Part shown: in pieces, positions 1 through 7,338 of the stretch
How the letters are laid out: every line of letters begins with the position of its first letter
Numbering within the stretch: the stretch's first letter is position 1
Source of the DNA: Desulfovibrio sp.
GTDB taxonomy: Bacteria > Desulfobacterota > Desulfovibrionia > Desulfovibrionales > Desulfovibrionaceae
DNA length: 16,226 bases
Direction: 5' to 3'
Assembly: GCA_009773975.1 (NCBI GenBank)
Contig: VSMX01000042.1
Span: forward strand, 1-16,226
Position numbers and translations under genes: made by a program
The notes under the pieces: model-generated
What the model saw: the letters and a program-made list of their open reading frames with translations, nothing else
Database searches by the model: none
What the model was told of the DNA's origin: nothing

Positions 1-1
1 T

Positions 2-982
2 TTTGTTTCCCCCTGGCCTCTAATTGCCAGTCTTGGAAAGCGTGGCAAAGATGCGCTGCTGATTTGCCTGTCGGATTCGACTGGGACAATCTGCGCTCTG
101 GATAGCGGTGGCTGTCCCATGAGGATACAGGTATTTGCATTACGCCGATTTTCAGATCCCGAAGACTTTGCCGCAGAACTGTTCCGGAAGTGCGGATTGC
201 TGCTTGCAGGCCTTCAGTTCAAGGCAAGAGCGTTGCTGCTGCATGCTTCCGGGTTAGCCGAGGGCGCTGTCATGGCAGTTGGCAAGGGCTTTGATCTGCC
301 AGTGTCTTTTGTGGAAGACGATGTGTCCAAATCTGGAAAGTTGAGCTTGTCCCGGGCCAGGGAGTCAGTCTGGAAACAGGCGGCCGCCATGTTTGTGCCA
401 GGTTTGCTGCGAAATATTCGCATTCCTGTTTTTGTTTTGGGCATGAAAAAAAACGCCTTCCACAAGGGCAGGCGCCTGATTCTGGCGGGGGGCGCAGTTT
501 TGGCGCTGTTTTTGGCTATGGGCGCGGTTTCCTTTCTTGATTCGCTTGAATACAGATCAAAGGCCGCCATTTTACGGGCAAGGCTGGTTGACAGGTTAAA
601 AGAGGCGCTTCCTGAAGCCCCACGGAATGCCGGGCTCGGAAAATTGCGCGCTATTCTCAATTCCGGACTGGGCCGGCTGGAGCAGGGCGGCAATGGCAGG
701 TCCAGGCAAGCGGTGCTGGAACTGATGGAAAATATTCATGCCGCTGTACCGTCGTCTCTTGATATAGATGTGCATCGGTTTGCAATTGACGGCAAGCATG
801 TGCGTATTTATGGTCATGCGGGAAGTTACGATGACGTGAATGCCATGAAGGAAAGTCTTGAAAACATAAAGGGAACAATGGGCAGCAGGATTGCCAATGC
901 GGCGGCCCGCGCCGGCCGCGACAGGAACAGTCGCGCTCTTGTGGAGTTTGAGCTGGATCTGCCGCGCACGCCGTTACCCTGA
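2..982 (+). CDS. gspL: T2SS inner-membrane platform protein GspL (5' end outside window)
   Basis: The reading frame is open from base 2 to the stop at 980-982, so the gene begins before the window. The ATG at 119 is internal: the 39 codons before it read as protein, including LIASLGKRGKDALLICLS, which fits the end of the actin-like cytoplasmic domain. About 326 residues are visible. A single transmembrane helix is encoded at about 475-543 (ILAGGAVLALFLAMGAVSF), followed by a periplasmic segment of about 145 residues. This layout (cytoplasmic domain, one TM, small periplasmic domain) is that of GspL, which in the family links the GspE ATPase to GspM and the pseudopilus. Similarity to classical GspL is weak by eye. 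The call rests mainly on architecture and on the gspM-gspI-gspJ-gspK series that follows. Confidence 0.8.
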   Translation, partial: FVSPWPLIASLGKRGKDALLICLSDSTGTICALDSGGCPMRIQVFALRRFSDPEDFAAELFRKCGLLLAGLQFKARALLLHASGLAEGAVMAVGKGFDLPVSFVEDDVSKSGKLSLSRARESVWKQAAAMFVPGLLRNIRIPVFVLGMKKNAFHKGRRLILAGGAVLALFLAMGAVSFLDSLEYRSKAAILRARLVDRLKEALPEAPRNAGLGKLRAILNSGLGRLEQGGNGRSRQAVLELMENIHAAVPSSLDIDVHRFAIDGKHVRIYGHAGSYDDVNAMKESLENIKGTMGSRIANAAARAGRDRNSRALVEFELDLPRTPLP

Positions 983-1131
983 ATTTGAAGTTTTTCTTTG
1001 CCAAGATCTGCCTTGAAGCGCGGAATGAACGAAAACGGCAGTAATGCCCTTCAAACCTGGGCCTGCGCGCCATCAGCTGATGGAGCCTGGCAAGGCATTG
1101 CCGTGCAGGCAGGATGCAAGGGGAATTGCGG

Positions 1132-1599
1132 ATGAAAAGTCATATTATTCCATATATCATTGCTGGCTTTGTGTTATTGCTTGTTCTCGGAGCCTGGGGG
1201 TTGTGGCATTTCCACGTATCCTGCAAAAGAGAGCTTGAGCTTGGCATGCGTCAGTATGGGGAAGTAATGGGCCAGCTGGAGAAGTACACTGCCCTGCGCG
1301 GCGCGGCGGTTCGGGAAAAAACAGCGCAGCCTGAGAGCCTGTTCGCGCAGGTGAACCAGCTGGGCATTGAACTCGGCCTCACCCGCAGGCTTGAGACATT
1401 GAGGCCATCCGGGGATGGACAAAAAGGGAACGAAAGTCTTGATTTGCAGTTAAAAGCTTTGTATCTGACAGAATTTTTACGTTTTTTGCAGGCTGTTGAA
1501 GCTCTCGGGAATGTAACTGTGGAGCGGATGTCGCTTGTGCGGTCAGCCCGCAGGCTTCTTGAGTTGGAAATGCGCATTTCCCGGGCTTTTCCGTCATGA
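1132..1599 (+). CDS. gspM: T2SS inner-membrane platform protein GspM
   Basis: Small bitopic protein of 155 aa: a short N-terminal tail, one transmembrane helix (about residues 5-24, IIPYIIAGFVLLLVLGAWGL), then a helical, charged periplasmic part. This is the GspM/PilO-like plan; GspM partners GspL in the T2SS platform. I chose ATG 1132 because AAGGGG at 1118-1123 lies 8 nt upstream. An in-frame ATG at 1114 (161 aa) has no usable spacing. The 3' end overlaps gspI by ATGA (1596-1599), which implies coupled translation. GspM is poorly conserved, so identification leans on position between gspL and gspI. Confidence 0.78.
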   Translation: MKSHIIPYIIAGFVLLLVLGAWGLWHFHVSCKRELELGMRQYGEVMGQLEKYTALRGAAVREKTAQPESLFAQVNQLGIELGLTRRLETLRPSGDGQKGNESLDLQLKALYLTEFLRFLQAVEALGNVTVERMSLVRSARRLLELEMRISRAFPS

Positions 1600-1931
1600 A
1601 AAGTGGTTTCACCTTGCTGGAAGTGCTTCTTGCCCTGGCTATTCTAAGCGGCGTATCGCTTGTGGTGATCCGGGCTATTGGCGATGGCATGGTGCAGATT
1701 GGCGACAGCGCGTGGAAAGATCGGGCTGTCAGACTCGGGAGAATGCAGATTATTAAGCTATCGCGCGGGAATGGCAAAATGGGGCTGCGCGGCACATTTG
1801 CCCCGGATTATCCTGATATTTCGTGGCAGGCCGCAGTTTCGCGAATGGAAGATATTCCCGGTCGAAAACTGGAATTAACGGTTAAAGAAGGTCCCCGCGA
1901 AGTTCTTCTTGAGCAGATAGTAATTCCATGA
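1596..1931 (+). CDS. gspI: T2SS minor pseudopilin GspI
   Basis: 111-aa protein beginning MKSG-FTLLEVLLALAIL: a short basic leader, cleavage after Gly4, Glu at mature position +5 and a hydrophobic helix. This is the classical type IV prepilin signal processed by the prepilin peptidase (GspO, encoded downstream at 6027-6806). Length and the EVLLALAIL helix fit GspI, a minor pseudopilin of the tip complex with GspJ and GspK. The start overlaps the gspM stop and the stop overlaps the gspJ start, each by 4 bp (ATGA). Confidence 0.88.
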   Translation: MKSGFTLLEVLLALAILSGVSLVVIRAIGDGMVQIGDSAWKDRAVRLGRMQIIKLSRGNGKMGLRGTFAPDYPDISWQAAVSRMEDIPGRKLELTVKEGPREVLLEQIVIP

Positions 1932-2614
1932 AAGGCTTTACCCTTTTTGAGCTGCTGATTGCCATTATGCTCACTGCCGTTATAGGCACTGTGATGTTCA
2001 AGACATGGGATACGGCTGTAAAGAGCGGTGAGAAGGCCACGCAGGCAGTTGAAGGGCGTGAGAGGGAAAGAATAGTTTTTGGGATAATGGACAATGACAT
2101 GGCCGCCATTCAGCATCCAGACGCAGAAAACTCCAGTCTGCCGCGTATTTCCAAAGAACCCATCCTGCCGGATGAAGGGTTTTATAAAATGATGGGCAGG
2201 AAAAAGGAAAGCGGGCTTCCGAGAGGGGAAAGCGTGCTGCTGTCCTTTTCAACGTCTTCCAGTATCCGTCAGGATGGCCGGTTTATGGGAGCTCCCGTTT
2301 GCGTGGAATACCGGTTGGTCAGACAATCTGCCGATAGATACGGATTGAAACGAAGGGAAAGGGGTATGTGCGGCGTAAGCGGTGATTTCCCGTGGGATGA
2401 GACCATGCTTATGGATAATTTGCAGACTGCTAAAATGGAGCTCGTGTTTGAGGATGGCGCGGAGCTGGAGACCTGGCAGCCAGCCGATTTGGATAACATG
2501 CCTTCCGCTATAAAATTCAGTTTTCGCAAGGTGGGGATGGCAGAGGAAATGGAGGTGTATTTCCCGCTTTTTGCAAGGAGTGAAGAAATTGGCTGGGAAG
2601 AAAAAGCATTATGA
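1928..2614 (+). CDS. gspJ: T2SS minor pseudopilin GspJ
   Basis: 228-aa protein with prepilin leader MKG-FTLFELLIAIMLTAVIG: cleavage after Gly3, Glu+5, then the N-terminal hydrophobic helix and a large C-terminal globular domain. Size (larger than GspI/GspH) and position between gspI and gspK fit GspJ, a component of the pseudopilus tip. It starts by a 4-bp ATGA overlap with gspI, and gspK begins inside its last codons. Confidence 0.87.
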   Translation: MKGFTLFELLIAIMLTAVIGTVMFKTWDTAVKSGEKATQAVEGRERERIVFGIMDNDMAAIQHPDAENSSLPRISKEPILPDEGFYKMMGRKKESGLPRGESVLLSFSTSSSIRQDGRFMGAPVCVEYRLVRQSADRYGLKRRERGMCGVSGDFPWDETMLMDNLQTAKMELVFEDGAELETWQPADLDNMPSAIKFSFRKVGMAEEMEVYFPLFARSEEIGWEEKAL

Positions 2615-3629
2615 AAAAGGCGCAGTGCTTATAATTGTGCTGTTCATAATATCCGGGCTAGCGGTTGTCAGTGTTGAGCTTAACAGAAATGTGCTGCTGG
2701 ATCATGCCTTTTCCATTACTATGGAAGCTGGGCTTGCTTCCAAACCTTTGCTGAAAAGCGGCGAAAGCATTGCCGCGTATTTTCTTGTGCGCGATTTTCA
2801 GAAAGAAAAAAACGAGCCTGGGCAGGAAAGTTTGCAGTCTTTGCAAAAGCGTCTTTGCGAGTGGGTGGAAGCATATTCTGACAGGTTGAAAAAGTGGAAT
2901 CTGCAAGTTGAAGTTGAGGATGAAAACAGCCGTTTTCCGCTCAGGGCGCTTTTCCCCGCTTATAAATCCGAAAAATTGAGGGCCGAATACCATGCTGGCA
3001 TGCTGGAAAACATGATTGTCGCGCTGCTGGTCGCCCACGGGTATGAAGGCGGGGAAAATGCGGCAAAGGTGTGCGCGCGCCATTATGTGGAACAGCTTCT
3101 GGCCTGGGGCGGAGAAAAAGTGCTGACTGATGAGGCTGCCAGATGGTACAAGGAGCGGACTCCGGCCTATTATCCGCCTTTGCGGGCGCCTGAAAATATC
3201 TCCGAGCTGCTGCTTGTTTACTGGCCTGATGTGGAGCAGGAGCTGGCGCGGAAAGTCATGCTGGGGTCAGAGGAGGCTCCGGGACTGCTGGATAACTGTT
3301 CGCTTTGGTCAATCGGGCCAATCAATATCAACACCATGAAAACTGTTGTTGGCTGGGGGCTTTGTTCCACACTTAACCAGGCCTGGAATTTTATGGCCGA
3401 ACTTGAAAAGGGCAGGGCAGCGCAGGGGGAGTGGCTGAGACCAGGCTGGTATGCGGATATTTTTGCGGCTCATGCCGTGCTGGCCCCTCCAGCCAATGTT
3501 CTGGACGAGCAAAGCCGCTGGTTTCGGATCAGGGTGCTGGCGGACCGTGGAAGCGTGCAAAATTACAGTGAAGTGGTTGGCTGGATGAACAAAACCCGTA
3601 TGACGTGGGTTAGCCGGACGGTTTTGTAA
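2589..3629 (+). CDS. gspK: T2SS minor pseudopilin GspK
   Basis: Large pseudopilin with leader ending YEKG, then AVLIIVLFIISGLAVVSVE. It has Gly at -1 but no Glu at +5, which is the known hallmark of GspK, the cap of the pseudopilus. The helical domain expected in GspK follows, including the conserved-looking ININTMK stretch and two helix-rich halves. No in-frame ATG exists near the start. I prefer TTG at 2589 (346 aa) because AAGGAG at 2575-2580 lies 8 nt upstream. Other candidates are TTG 2571 (352 aa) and GTG 2580, both badly spaced to that ribosome site. The gene overlaps the end of gspJ. Confidence 0.87.
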   Translation: MAGKKKHYEKGAVLIIVLFIISGLAVVSVELNRNVLLDHAFSITMEAGLASKPLLKSGESIAAYFLVRDFQKEKNEPGQESLQSLQKRLCEWVEAYSDRLKKWNLQVEVEDENSRFPLRALFPAYKSEKLRAEYHAGMLENMIVALLVAHGYEGGENAAKVCARHYVEQLLAWGGEKVLTDEAARWYKERTPAYYPPLRAPENISELLLVYWPDVEQELARKVMLGSEEAPGLLDNCSLWSIGPININTMKTVVGWGLCSTLNQAWNFMAELEKGRAAQGEWLRPGWYADIFAAHAVLAPPANVLDEQSRWFRIRVLADRGSVQNYSEVVGWMNKTRMTWVSRTVL

Positions 3630-3742
3630 TTTGCGACGCACATTGAAATTCATCGGGTCTCGGTAAAAACTGGCGTGGCGTTGCAATGGATGCAATTGTT
3701 ATTTGCCAGATGTTGGGCTATTGATATCCCAAAGGATTGCGC

Positions 3743-4189
3743 ATGAAACGTGAAAGAAAAAATGAGCGTGGATTTACATTACTTGAATTGATGATTGTAA
3801 TTGTAATTCTGGGAATATTGGGCGCGGTAGTGGCGCCAAGACTGATGGATGAGCCAGACAAGGCCAGGGTTACGCAGGCTCGTATGCAGATAGAAAATTT
3901 TTCAACAGCCATAAAACGGTTTTATCTGGACAATGGTTTTTATCCTTCAACGGATCAGGGGCTTGATGCTTTGGTGGAAAAGCCGCATAGCGGCAGAACG
4001 CCTTCAAGTTATCCCGAGAACGGCTATATTTCCAAAATTCCGCTTGATCCCTGGGGCAATGAGTATATTTACACTGCACCTGGCCGCAAAACTCCTTTTG
4101 AAATCTTGAGTTACGGGGCGGATGGCACGGAAGGCGGCGACGGCTATAACGCCGATATCTGGAATGCGGATGTGCCGGAAGGCAGATAG
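3743..4189 (+). CDS. gspG: T2SS major pseudopilin GspG
   Basis: 148-aa protein with prepilin signal ERG-FTLLELMIVIVILGILGAVVAPRL, and a C-terminal part with DPWGNEYIY and SYGADGTEGGDGYNADI, the family signature that includes the calcium-binding loop of GspG. GspG subunits build the shaft of the pseudopilus. ATG 3743 has AAAGGA (3731-3736) 6 nt upstream; an in-frame TTG at 3737 overlaps that site. The gene is separated from gspK by 113 bp, unlike the overlapping joints elsewhere in the operon. It sits after gspK instead of before gspH-I-J-K, where it usually lies. Confidence 0.95.
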   Translation: MKRERKNERGFTLLELMIVIVILGILGAVVAPRLMDEPDKARVTQARMQIENFSTAIKRFYLDNGFYPSTDQGLDALVEKPHSGRTPSSYPENGYISKIPLDPWGNEYIYTAPGRKTPFEILSYGADGTEGGDGYNADIWNADVPEGR

Positions 4190-4646
4190 GGGGTTCACTC
4201 TTCTTGAACTGATGCTTAGCCTTGTTATTATCGGCATAATGTTGGGCGTGGGCATGGCTTTTTATATACCCACATCATCCGCTGTGGGCCAGGCTGCACG
4301 TTCAGTCGCCCGGCAGTTATCATCAGCGCGGGTTGACGCAATGCTGGGAAGGCGCAAGGTGTGTCTGGAATTTGAAGAAGGTAGCCTTTTCAGACTGGAT
4401 GGCCCAGGCGCAAGAAAGCTTGTGTGCAAACTGCCGGCTGGAATTGGCCTTGTCATAGATGGCAAACCTGTGATGATGAGCAGCAAGGAACAGTTTGTGT
4501 TCGGCTCCCTTGGCTATACTGCGGAGAGGCTCATTTATCTGCATGACGGCAAGGAGTCCCATACCATATATGTTCCCTCCATTGGCGCGCCGACTGTGCG
4601 GCTTGGCATGAATGGCCTGGAGGAACTCCGCAAGGCGGTGCAATGA
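4170..4646 (+). CDS. gspH: T2SS minor pseudopilin GspH (GspH/FimT family)
   Basis: About 158 aa with prepilin signal KADRG-FTLLELMLSLVIIGIMLG, followed by a beta-rich domain. Position after gspG and size fit GspH, which joins the GspG shaft to the tip complex. The coding region begins inside the 3' end of gspG. ATG 4170 has GGAA at 4161-4164 upstream; ATG 4164 is 2 codons earlier and equally possible. A far-upstream ATG at 4122 would give an implausibly long leader. The stop overlaps the next gene by ATGA (4643-4646). Confidence 0.85.
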   Translation: MCRKADRGFTLLELMLSLVIIGIMLGVGMAFYIPTSSAVGQAARSVARQLSSARVDAMLGRRKVCLEFEEGSLFRLDGPGARKLVCKLPAGIGLVIDGKPVMMSSKEQFVFGSLGYTAERLIYLHDGKESHTIYVPSIGAPTVRLGMNGLEELRKAVQ

Positions 4647-5602
4647 AAAGATATTTTTATGGTAAAATTCTGATATTGGCTGTCTGCGCTGTTTTGGGCG
4701 CTTGCGCTCCCAGAACTGGAAAAGTGAATAGCAGCGCAAACAACATGACCATGCGCGATGCCATGGAAGCTTATGCCAGAGGAGATTGCGCCGGAAGCGT
4801 GCAGCTTTTTTCGGCGCTGGCAGCCAGTGGAACTCCCGATGCCCTAAATGGTTTGGGCATGGCGCAATTGCAATGCGGGCGTCCGACGCAGGCCATAGAG
4901 AGCTTTAAACAGGCTGTAGCCATCGCGCCAGCTTCATCAGATTTGCATTCCAATCTTGGCATAGCGTATTTTGAAGCAGGGGATTACAGGGCTGCCGGGC
5001 GTGAGTTTGATACGGCCTTGCGCTCGGATCCGGCAAATCCGGAAGCGTTGCTAGGCAAGGCCGGGGTTTTGCTGGAAAGAGGCGAGCCCGACAAGGCCCT
5101 TGCTGTGCTTAAACAATTGCCTCCAGATACCAGACAGGCTCCGGCCGTACTCTTTGATCGCGCTCTTGCTCTTTACAAGCTGGGCATATTTGATGATGCG
5201 GAATCTTTATTGCGCGAATGTGTGGCCAGGGGAGAAAATGGCGCTCCGGTTTATAACGCCCTTGCCATCACCCTGTTAGGCCGCAAAAAATACTCCGAAG
5301 GCCTGGAGTTCATAAACCTGGCTATTTCGGCCGAACCCATGGATGCTATATATTATTACAATCGCGGCAATCTCCGCCGCGCCATGAAAGAGTTTCCCAA
5401 AGCTATCGCGGATTATGGCAAGGCCATTGCCTATAGCCCCAAATTTGCCGAGGCTTTCGTCAACCGGGGCGATCTTCTCTACCAGCAGCATCGGCAGAAA
5501 GAAGGCTGCAAGGATCTTGAAGAGGCATGCAGGTTGGGCCAGTGCGAAAGACTTGAAAGTTTCAGGGAGATGGGGCGATGCCTGACCGGAATCTGGGAAT
5601 AA
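4643..5602 (+). CDS. TPR-repeat lipoprotein, candidate T2SS/pilotin-like accessory
   Basis: 319-aa protein with a lipoprotein signal: basic start, hydrophobic stretch and lipobox LGAC with Cys21. Ala at +2 is compatible with sorting to the outer membrane. The rest is a run of tetratricopeptide repeats (about residues 35-290; typical units are LGIAYFEAGDYRAAGREFDTAL and NRGNLRRAMKEFPKAIADYGKAI, partly quoted here). It ends in a Cys-containing tail (KDLEEACRLGQC). The gene is coupled to gspH by a 4-bp overlap and overlaps the CPBP gene by 25 bp, so it is an operon member. PilF/PilW-type TPR lipoproteins act as pilotins for secretins in type IV pilus systems. A similar role for the T2SS secretin is a reasonable guess, not shown by sequence. 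It could equally be a general scaffold. Confidence 0.85.
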   Translation: MKRYFYGKILILAVCAVLGACAPRTGKVNSSANNMTMRDAMEAYARGDCAGSVQLFSALAASGTPDALNGLGMAQLQCGRPTQAIESFKQAVAIAPASSDLHSNLGIAYFEAGDYRAAGREFDTALRSDPANPEALLGKAGVLLERGEPDKALAVLKQLPPDTRQAPAVLFDRALALYKLGIFDDAESLLRECVARGENGAPVYNALAITLLGRKKYSEGLEFINLAISAEPMDAIYYYNRGNLRRAMKEFPKAIADYGKAIAYSPKFAEAFVNRGDLLYQQHRQKEGCKDLEEACRLGQCERLESFREMGRCLTGIWE

Positions 5603-6024
5603 TGGTACGGGAGCTTGTCTCTTGTTTTGCGCTAGATCGCTTTGTCAGAGGGCTCTTTTCTCCGTTGTTCGTTGTTTGCGCTAGTCTGGGATATCTGGGG
5701 CTGCTGTTGTCGCGGCGCTCGTTTCCCGACTCCCCGGGCGCGCTGGTCTGGTTTGTTCTGGCTCCCTTTGCGGAGGAATTGACATGGCGCGCCATTATGC
5801 AGAATGAGCTTGCGAGATTGCTCCCGGGTAAAGGGCCGCTGACAAGAGCCAATCTGATAACCTCCCTGGCATTTGCCGCGGCGCATATGCTAGCGGCGCC
5901 GAGATTGATGTCTCTCCTGACATTTTTCCCCTCCTTGTGTTTTGGCGCCTTGTGGAGCCAGTTTCGTTCTTTATGGCTGTGTTGCCTGCTGCATTTGTGG
6001 TATAATGCCGCGTTGCTTTTCTGA
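5578..6024 (+). CDS. CPBP-family glutamic-type intramembrane protease
   Basis: 148-aa, largely hydrophobic protein with all three CPBP/Abi signature motifs: EELTWR (Glu66, Glu67, Arg71), FAAAH (His103) and HLWYN (His139, Asn143). CPBP proteins are multi-helix membrane proteases; this one is short for the family, with about four helices. Start ATG 5578 has GGAGA (5566-5570) 7 nt upstream. A second ATG at 5602 overlaps the preceding stop codon and would give 140 aa. gspO begins 2 nt after its stop, so it is embedded in the T2SS operon. Some CPBP proteases (the myxosortase group) process C-terminal sorting tails of T2SS-dependent surface proteins. The location makes that role attractive, but substrate proteins are not in view. 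Confidence 0.85.
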   Translation: MPDRNLGIMVRELVSCFALDRFVRGLFSPLFVVCASLGYLGLLLSRRSFPDSPGALVWFVLAPFAEELTWRAIMQNELARLLPGKGPLTRANLITSLAFAAAHMLAAPRLMSLLTFFPSLCFGALWSQFRSLWLCCLLHLWYNAALLF

Positions 6025-6026
6025 AT

Positions 6027-6806
6027 ATGATAGCTTCACTGGCTTTTGCGGGTTTTCTGGCTGGCGCGGTTTTGGGCAGTTTCGCGTCAGCTTCTTCCAT
6101 GGCCTGGATTGAAAAAAGACCCATATTCCGCAAAAGATCCATATGCGATCACTGCGGCAAAGCCTTGTCGTCTCTTCAGCTGGTGCCTGTATGCAGTTAT
6201 CTTGTCCTGAGAGCCAAATGCGGTTATTGCGGAGGAAGAATCCCGGCCTTTCATTTTTATGTGGAGCTGGTGTCCTCCCTGTTATGCGCTTTGTTTGCCG
6301 TTTGTTACGGTCTGCAATGGCTGACGGTTTTTTATATGATTGCGGGGACAGCAATGGTGGCCGCTTCTTCTATAGATATAAAAACCCATTTGTTGCCTGA
6401 TATTGTAACAATTGGCTGTCTGGCTCTTTTGCCGCCGATTATCGCTCTTGATGACAGATTGACATTGATGGACGCCGTGTTGGGGTATATCTGGGGTGGG
6501 GGCATTCCACTCTCGCTGTATTTGCTTTTCAGGGTCGTAAGGAAAAAAGACTGCCTGGGATTTGGCGATATCAAACTCTTCGCCTTTGGCGGAGCGCTGG
6601 CAGGCTGGCATGCCTTGCCATTTGTATTATTTTTTTCCTCCATAACAGGAATTATTGTTTTTGCGATAATTGGCCTTTTTGCCGAAAAAAAGGATTTATG
6701 GGAGCTTGAACTTCCGTTTGGACCATTTATTTGCGCTGCGGTCCTTGCTGTTTTGCTTATGCCGGACCTGCCCGGTATGGCCTATAATGTGGTGTGTGGA
6801 TACTGA
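6027..6806 (+). CDS. gspO: Prepilin peptidase / N-methyltransferase GspO (PilD family)
   Basis: 259-aa polytopic membrane protein that should cleave the leaders of GspG/H/I/J/K and methylate the new N-termini. The N-terminal cytoplasmic domain keeps the zinc-binding cysteine tetrad (Cys40, Cys43 in CDHC; Cys65, Cys68 in CGYC). Both aspartyl-protease motifs are present: SIDIKTHLLPD (Asp117) and GFGDIKL (Asp181, the GxGD motif). Length is normal for bifunctional PilD/GspO. It starts 2 nt after the CPBP stop and is the last intact gene of the operon. Because all five pseudopilin substrates sit in the same operon, it is probably dedicated to this system, although it may also serve type IV pili. 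Confidence 0.96.
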   Translation: MIASLAFAGFLAGAVLGSFASASSMAWIEKRPIFRKRSICDHCGKALSSLQLVPVCSYLVLRAKCGYCGGRIPAFHFYVELVSSLLCALFAVCYGLQWLTVFYMIAGTAMVAASSIDIKTHLLPDIVTIGCLALLPPIIALDDRLTLMDAVLGYIWGGGIPLSLYLLFRVVRKKDCLGFGDIKLFAFGGALAGWHALPFVLFFSSITGIIVFAIIGLFAEKKDLWELELPFGPFICAAVLAVLLMPDLPGMAYNVVCGY

Positions 6807-6869
6807 AAATCGCCACAGATGTATGGGGAGGCGCTGTTGCGGCAGGAGTTTGTTCCTGTATCTGGCGTG

Positions 6870-7310
6870 TCAGAGATCACGCGGCCTTTGCAGCTGTTCA
6901 ACAGTCAGTCCATAAAATTTTGAGAGTTTTAACAAAAAAAATGAAGAAATTTCCTCCACGTTGCCATTAACGCGGAATCTTGCAAATAGGGCGATGGATA
7001 ATTCCACCATTTGCAAGGACCTGGAAACCACAATTGATTTCCGTTTAAATCTGGCCAGCCGATGCCGCTGCCTGCAATTATTTCTTTCCATCGCTGGAGT
7101 CTCTGCTTTACTTTGCTTTAAATTATCTTCTGCAATCACTTTTGGATATACTGACCAATGATCAGCGCAGTACAATTTGACCGGCCATTTTTTAAGACGA
7201 TCCATCAACTTTTCGAGGGTAGTCTGATCACGCCCTCCACACTACCGGTCGATGAGCTGACCGGTATCACGACAGTAGGCTTTCCAGATCCAAAGTTTGT
7301 TTTTTTGAAT
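6870..7310 (-). pseudogene. IS1-like transposase, 5'-truncated and nonsense-mutated remnant
   Basis: Read on the - strand, one frame from 7310 down to the TGA at 6870-6872 gives KNKLWIWKAYCRDTGQLID, then a TAG at 7242-7244, then CGGRDQTTLEKLMDRLKKW, LYCADHWSVYPKVI, ERNNCRQRHRLARFKRKS and MVELSIALFARFRVNGN. These are the catalytic-core and C-terminal motifs of IS1-family DDE transposases, by recall of the family. The TAG replaces what is normally Glu in a W-E-C-G context (R-stop-C-G here). A TAA at 7311-7313 lies between T7 and A7 homopolymer runs, where the frame is also probably broken, and the N-terminal zinc finger is absent. I see no terminal inverted repeats. Most of the 700 bp between gspO and the tRNA is therefore this remnant. 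Confidence 0.8.
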
Positions 7311-7338
7311 TTAAAAAAAGTTGTGTGCGTCAAGTTCT

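Noticed and set aside
657..1073. Long - strand ORF (138 codons) opposite gspL
   Set aside because: Shadow of gspL: no ribosome site, low-complexity composition, no recognisable motif.
3690..3730. Possible promoter TTGTTA-17-TATTGA before gspG
   Set aside because: Only about 4/6 and 3/6 matches, and its start site would fall on the ribosome site of gspG.
5562..5886. Overlapping - strand ORFs opposite the CPBP gene
   Set aside because: The + strand frame has all three protease motifs and fits the operon joints; the - strand products are basic low-complexity peptides.
1..6806. Type IV pilus operon instead of T2SS
   Set aside because: A GspK-type pseudopilin (no Glu+5, large domain), a GspG with the calcium-loop signature and the L-M-I-J-K order are specific to T2SS.
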